From the NCBI RefSeq assembly GCF_028372415.1, contig NC_092875.1, positions 54,663,228-54,727,227 of the forward strand: a DNA stretch of 64,000 nucleotides, read 5' to 3'. The translations under genes were made by a program, and so were the position numbers. Below, piece after piece: positions 59,701 through 64,000 of the stretch. The notes under the pieces were generated by a model, which saw only the letters and a program-made list of their open reading frames with translations, was not told where the DNA came from and did no database searches. How positions within the stretch are numbered: position 1 is the stretch's first letter; each line of letters starts with the position of its first letter. This DNA is from Notamacropus eugenii. Taxonomy: Eukaryota; Chordata; Mammalia; Diprotodontia; Macropodidae.

Positions 59701-62165
59701 GCAAATGGCAGACAGAGGATTCCAATTCAAGTCTTGTGGTTTCAAATTCAATGCTCTTTCAATATTTCTATCAACATCTCAAGGTTATTATGAGGAAAAT
59801 GCTTTGTAAACTTTAAAGAGATGTGGGAATTTTTTTTCATTACATAACACCACCTCAGAGACTTTCTCTGTTAAAGAAGACAATTCTAGTTGCTGCTATT
59901 CAAGAAAGAACAACAAATTTTTTAAATCCCATGCATGGAACAGATCATTTCAGTTGTGTCTAATTTTTCTGACCCCATGTGGGGTTTTCTCAGCAAAGAT
60001 AATGGAATGGTTTGCTATTGCCTTCTCCAGATCACTTTATAGGAGAGGAACTGAGGCAAACACGGTGAAGTGACTGCCCAGCATCATCTAGTTAGTTAAG
60101 TGTCTGAGGTCACATGTGAACTCAGGAAGATGACTTCAGGTCTGGCACTCTCTCCACTGTGCCACCTACCTGTCCTATTAGGGCAAAGTCATTAATTCCT
60201 AAGTGTCTCAATGACCCTTTTCAAGTTTTCAGAGCAGACAGAGTACCAGTGGAGTACTAGTAAAACAGTTTCAGCATTAACCGATACTTACAGTACTCCT
60301 AAGAAACACATTATACTTACCCGTTCAGACCAACCCACAGAAGTCACGGAGTCTCCTTCCACAGACAAGTCGCATAGCCTAGTCACCTGGAAAAAAGCAA
60401 ACATTAACAGGACTGAGGTGCACATCTACTCATGCTCTAAGGTCCACCTCAAGTCTTTATCTCCTCCATGTAGCTGCTGACCTCACCTATCTCCTTTTAG
60501 CTTTCCCTCCTCCTCAGAGGTACCAATGGGCTCCAGCTGGGTGGTCTCCTCACAGTCCCTTGCACAGCAGGCTCACTTCTGCTTCCAAAGCTTTTCTAAT
60601 TCCACTTTGCCCCAACTGGATGAAGTCTTCTTTCCTACCAGAATCTGATGCAGTTGTCAAGATTCACCTCAAGTCCTACCCTCTCCATGAAGTTTGTCTG
60701 AATGCTCCATTCCTCACTGATCTGTTGCCTTATCAGAATTCTTAGTACACTGTCAATATCACCCAATTTAGCTCTTAATAATAACTGACATTTAAGATTT
60801 ATAAAACACTTTACAAATATTATCTCATTTGATCCTCAGCTCTGAGGGGCAGGTACTAACAAGTTATTGTTCTTTTCATTTTACAGATGAAAGAAATAAA
60901 ATACAGAGAGGTTAAATGATGTGTTCCTGGTGACACAGTCAGCATCAGGATTTGAATCCAAATCTACTGACTCCAAGTCCTTTCTGTTATAATAAAACTC
61001 CTAGGACTGTAATGTGAACATAGCAGAGATTCAATAAAAGCAAAATTGATGGAGAAAGCAAAAGAGGTTCCTGATCACTAACCAGACTTCATTTGCCCTC
61101 ATGATGATTACAGAGCAGTCAGGGCTACTACTGTGGGCAGATGGGTTAGATGCTCAGCCAGTCCGGTAGACTGGTTTGGGTAAAGGGATTAGGGCATTAT
61201 GAAAGGAACATTTAGCAAAAAGATCTAATGGAACCGCCAAGATTTTAAAAAAATTATATTTAAAATATTCAAATATTTAAAATAATATGTAAACTTTAAG
61301 ACTGAAAAGCTGGAATAGAAGGGGTAGTTCTGCACAAAAGGCTAGAGAATCCTAAAAGCCCTGAACATTTCTTGGGTCTTTCCTTACAAGCAAGTATTTA
61401 AAAAGTACAATACTGAACCTAGAACAATTAGAAGTGTGCTTTATAAAACTTAAAATGCTATAAATATTTAAGCTATTAACTTGCTTATATCTTATGTCAT
61501 CAGCTCTGCCAGTCTATGTTCCAAGATTTCTAACAGTCTAGTAAGATCTATGATACTAAAGTCCTTTCTAGATCAAATACTTTATATTCTTTAAGGTCCC
61601 TTTCAGCATTAAAGTTCCATGTTCTAAGGTGTCTTCCATTTCAACTATGTAAGCTGTGTGTTCTATAGTCTCTTTTAGTACTAATAATCTACATTCTATA
61701 AATATTTATTCGTGTTATGATGTCTCTCTCAGTTCTAATAATTTAAAGGGACCTCTCAGCAATATTTTTTACTATATGACCTAAGGTCTTATACAGCTGT
61801 AACATTTGCAGTGCCAAAGTTCTATAGAGAGCAGAAAATCACATTCATTTATTTGCTTTAAAAAATACATAAAACCATTTGAGAGTATCTTTCATGGCCA
61901 CTTAAGGTAGAACAGAACTATTCCCTTGCCCACTACACCTCCATCCTTCCACCCTTATTGTAAAAGGTCCATCATCCATACCTGGCTGGTACATGCACTC
62001 CATAGGTAAACACAAGTGCCCAGACCAACACTTAGGACGTTGAGGGAAGACCAGTCTACTAGATTCAGGTAGAAGTCATCTTGGAGTTCAGGAGCATCGA
62101 GCACTTTGAAAGGGATTTTGGAAATTTTTCTGGTAGGTTTCCGTGGAGATCTTAATAACTTCTGG
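41744..62165 (-). CDS. FZR1: FZR1 (CDH1), APC/C activator; 3' eight coding exons, gene continues past window
   Basis: Coding exons in transcript order: 62165-61982, 60386-60321, 59041-58939, 54733-54549, 52452-52219, 51359-51255, 48300-48208 and 41785-41744. They encode 336 residues, matching human residues 158-493 of the 493-residue form with very few changes. FZR1 binds the anaphase-promoting complex in late mitosis and G1 and presents substrates with D-box and KEN motifs for ubiquitination. Visible here are QKLLRSPRK (a KLLR motif before the propeller), the seven WD40 blades and the C-terminal IR tail (FTRIR) that docks on the APC/C. The N-terminal C-box is encoded beyond 64000. All junctions are GT-AG and in phase. 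Confidence 0.97.
42060..42345 (-). repeat. MIR-type SINE, antisense
   Basis: It reads 'catttcacagaaaagaaaat' and 'gaggtgaaacaatttacagt' within the usual reversed MIR order. A sense MIR lies at 42725-42890 ('gcactggacctgaagacaga'). Both are in the last FZR1 intron. Between 42900 and 43890 I see nothing named. Confidence 0.6.
43900..46760 (+). repeat. CR1/L3 LINE, long degraded copy
   Basis: Pieces in order match L3/CR1: 'ttggaggatttaaattacac' near 44240, 'gattcttatcaacagggata' near 44390, the reverse-transcriptase end near 45850 (GSVLDLLLF, then IQKDFD), and 3' parts near 46440-46640 ('catggagtattatattccgt', 'ggattagatttgttctgttt'). Antisense to FZR1, in its last intron. Confidence 0.65.
44495..44650 (+). 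repeat. Marsupial tRNA-headed SINE
   Basis: It reads 'gggtggctaggtggcacagt', 'gtcaggaggacctgagttca' and 'acttaaccccaattgccttg', ending in an A-rich tail. It interrupts the CR1/L3 copy. Confidence 0.85.
47455..47965. repeat. L2-like 3' piece and antisense MIR-like piece
   Basis: Bases 47455-47690 look like a diverged sense L2 3' end ('gagaagccttctttgattcc'). Bases 47695-47965 are antisense ('gttttacaaatgaagaaatt', ending 'cttcccactgcaccatac'). Confidence 0.5.
48208..48300 (-). CDS. FZR1: FZR1 exon for WD40 blade 7
   Basis: Thirty-one codons encode [20 protein letters not shown] through [11 protein letters not shown]. Acceptor CTCTCAG; donor GTAAAG directly after AAG. Nine bases into the intron there is no GT, which bears on the longer human isoform. 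Confidence 0.97.
48960..49330 (+). repeat. Two MIR-like SINE fragments
   Basis: Both 48960-49060 ('gtatggcagagtgggggaca') and 49170-49330 ('ccatggcatagtgaatagag') carry diverged tRNA-like heads in the same direction. Confidence 0.55.
49500..50330 (-). repeat. CR1/L3 LINE 3' end, antisense, split by an antisense MIR
   Basis: L3 antisense starts 'atagaatcataaaatcttaa' and continues to 'gcaggctattccactgttag'. It is interrupted at 49932-50195 by a MIR-class element ('aagtgcctactatgtgccag', 'ccattttaccattaaggata') and resumes 'tcctggctgttggaagcttt'. Confidence 0.65.
50400..51140 (+). repeat. L2 LINE 3' part with a MIR inserted
   Basis: L2-like bases ('gacacaggtctgaccatgtt') surround a sense MIR at 50500-50740 ('gagtcaggaagatctgagtt', 'ccatctgttaatagccatct'). 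Confidence 0.55.
51255..51359 (-). CDS. FZR1: FZR1 exon for WD40 blades 6-7
   Basis: Thirty-five codons encode [20 protein letters not shown] through HSYRVLYL. Acceptor CTCTCAG, donor GTAAGT, phase 0 at both ends. Confidence 0.97.
51800..51990 (-). repeat. CR1/L3 LINE 3' end, antisense
   Basis: It reads 'tgatgggaaacccactatct' and 'gagagttccaacagttaggg', the reversed L3 end. The rest of this intron (51360-52218) shows nothing else. Confidence 0.6.
52219..52452 (-). CDS. FZR1: FZR1 exon for WD40 blades 4-6
   Basis: Seventy-eight codons encode [20 protein letters not shown] through [11 protein letters not shown], including [20 protein letters not shown]. Both ends are phase 0; acceptor CCTCAG and donor GTAAGA. 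Confidence 0.97.
52650..52830 (-). repeat. MIR-type SINE, antisense
   Basis: It reads 'atttgacagatgagaaattc' and 'tgcccaaggtcacacacata', a reversed MIR core. Confidence 0.6.
53060..53760 (-). repeat. Ancient repeat followed by antisense MIR
   Basis: Bases 53060-53400 ('tgccctcaagaagcttacat', 'agagtctgtatttgattcca') are the unnamed ancient family. Bases 53510-53760 are antisense MIR ('attttacagatggggaaagt', 'aagtgacttgcccagagtaa'). Another short antisense MIR lies at 54060-54200. Confidence 0.6.
54549..54733 (-). CDS. FZR1: FZR1 exon for WD40 blades 3-4
   Basis: It encodes [20 protein letters not shown] through [10 protein letters not shown], after two bases that close a split Gly codon. Small changes from human (NADQL, PPVQT) are conservative. 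Donor GTATGG. Confidence 0.97.
55018..55230 (-). repeat. L2 3' tail-like repeat, antisense
   Basis: It reads 'gtgtcaagcactatgctagg' and 'ctgccctcaaggaactcaaa', as in other copies near 29030 and 63840. Confidence 0.5.
55235..57770 (-). repeat. L1 copy, antisense, apparently missing most of its middle
   Basis: The low end (55235-55740) matches the marsupial L1 3' end in reverse ('tcatacaagtcttcccaggt', 'catttatataccatacatta'). The high end (56450-57770) resembles an L1 5' region in reverse ('tgccctctgagtttgaactc', 'ctttgctctaggcctaattc'). The full ORF2 is not between them, so it looks internally deleted or is two joined pieces. It lies in the FZR1 intron before the blade 3-4 exon. Confidence 0.5.
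57771..58180. repeat. MIR (sense) then CR1/L3 (antisense)
   Basis: Bases 57771-57950 are MIR ('gaggacttgagttcaaacct'). Bases 57960-58180 resemble the reversed L3 end ('cagatatttgaaggcaataa'). Confidence 0.55.
58490..58925 (+). repeat. L2 3' end and a repeat shared with 56260-56450
   Basis: Bases 58570-58665 end like L2 ('agtgcctggcacatagtaat'). Bases 58740-58925 share order and wording with 56260-56450: 'aggaaattta', 'gatattaaca', 'tatggagtgaaat' and 'gcaaataaa'. A 19-base string, 'attaaataaaacaatcctt', also recurs at 58669 and about 58710. Confidence 0.55.
58939..59041 (-). CDS. FZR1: FZR1 exon for WD40 blades 2-3
   Basis: It encodes [20 protein letters not shown] through LEGHTARV plus one base of a Gly codon. 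Acceptor GATTTAG, donor GTAAGA. Confidence 0.97.
59600..60178 (-). repeat. Antisense MIR then antisense Mar1-type SINE
   Basis: Bases 59600-59760 are MIR in reverse ('tgagaaaactgaggccgaca'). Bases 59935-60178 are the marsupial SINE in reverse ('catgtggggttttctcagca', 'ctctccactgtgccacctac'). Confidence 0.75.
60321..60386 (-). CDS. FZR1: FZR1 exon for WD40 blade 2 start
   Basis: Twenty-two codons: [19 protein letters not shown] then SER. Acceptor TTTCCAG, donor GTAAGT, phase 0 at both ends. Confidence 0.97.
60775..61005 (-). repeat. MIR-type SINE, antisense
   Basis: It reads 'aaacactttacaaatattat', 'cattttacagatgaaagaaa' and 'ggatttgaatccaaatctac'. An L2-like piece precedes it at about 60640-60740. 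Confidence 0.7.
61490..61815 (+). repeat. Degenerate tandem repeat of about nine 30-50 base units
   Basis: Units follow the plan 'ttctaaggt-ccctttcagc-tctaa-cattctatg', for example 'ctttaaggtccctttcagca', 'gtctcttttagtactaataa' and 'gacctctcagcaatattttt'. They resemble the 3' tail of MIR-type SINEs. It lies in the FZR1 intron next to the first exon in the window. Confidence 0.6.
61982..62165 (-). CDS. FZR1: FZR1 exon with KLLR motif and WD40 blade 1
   Basis: After one base that completes a Ser codon it encodes [40 protein letters not shown] and [20 protein letters not shown]. Acceptor AATTAATAG, donor GTATGG. It is the most 5' FZR1 exon in the window. Confidence 0.97.
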
Positions 62166-64000
62166 CTATTAATTAAAAAAGAAAAAAGATCATATGGATA
62201 GATATATGTGTGTGTATGTCTACATAGAGAAAAATTTCATATCACACATTTGCCACTAGAAACAGGACCTTTCAATGGTAAATGATCTATAAGGATTGAT
62301 GATGAAGAAAAGATCCCTTTTCCTTTCAGTCTTTTCATGTACACGGAAAAGCAGGTCATTAATTCAAACATTTATTTAATGACTACTATTAAATTCAGTT
62401 CATAGAATATGGGATTGAAAAAGGCCATTAAAAATAAATTCTTCAAATTCTGAGAAACATGAGAAGACTGATATAAAATGATAAGAGCTCAAAGAAAGCA
62501 GAACCCAAAGAATAAGAAACATGATGCAATGACTTTTTTGTCTGAATTTTCATCATATTTTTCTTCTTTTTATTATCATATTACAAAGGAACATTCAACT
62601 GAGAAGGAAGAAACAATTTTTGATTAAAAAAGGCATAAAGAAAAGTTATTTATTGGGGTAAAAACCTAGTCTTAACTTCCTCATCATTTTACATTTTGGG
62701 AAACTGGCACAGACAGAAGTGACTTGCCTAATATCAGACCTGAAGTAAATGGCAGGGCTGAGATTCAAACCCAAGTCTTCTGATTCTGAATTCACAGTTC
62801 TTTGTATAAGACGCTGGCTTCATAATTCAATTAAATTTATTTCAATGTACATTTATTAGGTGCTCTTCAGAGCTTCACGCTGGCCACTGGGGACACAAAG
62901 CTGATTTCTTGTCACTGTGGTTTGGAGTGAACCCCAGCTCTTGAAGTCTGGGCCAACAGGGCACAAACTCTATCAGGTTCTAGAAGTTCCACAGGTGTCT
63001 AACATAGTCTCACCAATGTTCTGCTGTCCAATTAAGTAGGGAGAGGTCTATCAAGCATCAGGAGGTTGAACATAAGGTAACAACATGGCAACAACCCATG
63101 AAACAAAGAAAAATGTAAAATGGTCCTCAGAACTCTGGGGCCCCTTCTGTTTCTGCTGTGATGGCAACTGAAAAGCAGGAAAAGATGGAGAATACATCAA
63201 GAATCCTTTGAAGACTCTGTAAATATCAATGAGGTTCACTAGATGTGAGGTCTTTTGTCCAGGAACAAAAAGAACCAGGATATGATAAAAAGAACGAACC
63301 TTGTCAGGACTGACGTTCTCATTCTAAGTCTGCTTAGACTGCATAAACAGGTTGCATCTCAGTCTACAAGAAAGTATGTGCTAAGCTCTGGAGTCACCAA
63401 GACTCAAGAAAACTTGAAGGAGCTTATGTTCCAATGAGCAAGACAACATGAACTCACAGCTGTGAGAAGGGAGTTCATTTCAGGTATGGGGAATAGTCAG
63501 GGCAAAGGCATGGAGAATGGAGATGGGAGTGTTGTGGGGGGAAGAAAGGGAAGAAGGCCAGGGTTGGCTAGACCATAGAGTGTGTAGAGAGAAATAATGG
63601 ATAATCAGAGGCTGGAAAACTAGCATGGAGTCGGGTTTCAAAAAGTTTGTAACACTCAAGATAAACACCCACAAAAAGAGAATTGTGAAGATAATTGTGG
63701 TTCATGTGTCAATATTAATTACAGAGAAAAAAGTAAAGAAATTCTATAAAGACCTGAGATCCTCCAAACCAAATCAACATATACCTTTACTATTCAACCT
63801 GCAACTGAACCCTTCCATTAGTCAATAAATATTTATCTACTATGTGCCAGATACCGTGCTACATACTGGGGATACAACAAAGGCAAAAGACAATGCCTGC
63901 TCTCAAGGAGTCCACAGTCTAATCAGTGAGCAAACAACTACATAAAACAAGATGAGATAAATTGGAAACCATCAAGAGAATGAAGGCACTTGCAGGAAGG
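62166..64000. other. FZR1: FZR1 intron running off the window
   Basis: No further FZR1 exon was found, so at least human residues 1-157 lie beyond the window. The stretch holds an antisense MIR (62650-62830), L2-tail-like bases (62840-62890) and the ancient repeat (63480-63620 and 63815-64000). Confidence 0.6.

Overview
This is mammalian DNA, most likely from a marsupial. Host genes are split by canonical GT-AG introns. The repeats include tRNA-headed SINEs of the marsupial Mar1/WSINE kind, L1 3' ends of a marsupial type, and many old MIR, L2 and CR1/L3 copies. I cannot tell the species.

Three protein-coding genes can be read exon by exon by comparison with the human proteins as I remember them. 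(1) MFSD12 lies on the + strand, has ten coding exons between 4261 and 17993, and encodes 488 residues. It is a 12-helix major-facilitator protein that imports cysteine into lysosomes and melanosomes. It starts in a CpG island that also holds a 500-base purine tract. (2) TEKTIP1 (C19orf71) lies on the - strand, has four exons between 20265 and 23685, and encodes 204 residues. It is a tektin-bundle-interacting protein of the ciliary and sperm-tail axoneme. (3) FZR1 (CDH1, the APC/C activator) lies on the - strand. The window holds eight coding exons between 41744 and 62165, covering human residues 158 to 493: the whole WD40 propeller and the C-terminal IR tail. Its 5' exons lie beyond position 64000.

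Layout: 1-2560 is repeat-bearing flank; 2560-4600 is the MFSD12 CpG island; 4526-12830 is the long first intron of MFSD12; 12831-18205 holds the remaining MFSD12 exons; 18206-20240 is a short convergent gap; 20240-23800 is TEKTIP1 with a candidate RFX X-box just upstream; 23800-38235 is repeat-rich intergenic DNA with nested LINE, SINE and LTR insertions; 38236-41743 is probably FZR1 3' UTR; 41744-64000 is FZR1.

The gene order and relative orientations match human 19p13.3 in inverted view. The genes are not functionally linked: they serve cysteine transport into lysosome-related organelles, axoneme structure, and cell-cycle ubiquitination. No new biological system is evident. The most useful leads are a TEKTIP1 stop codon that overlaps its poly(A) signal, an X-box upstream of TEKTIP1, an apparent loss of the splice choice behind the 496-residue FZR1 isoform, an exact 33-base duplication in MFSD12 intron 1, two solo LTRs with matching ends, and several shared or tandem repeats.
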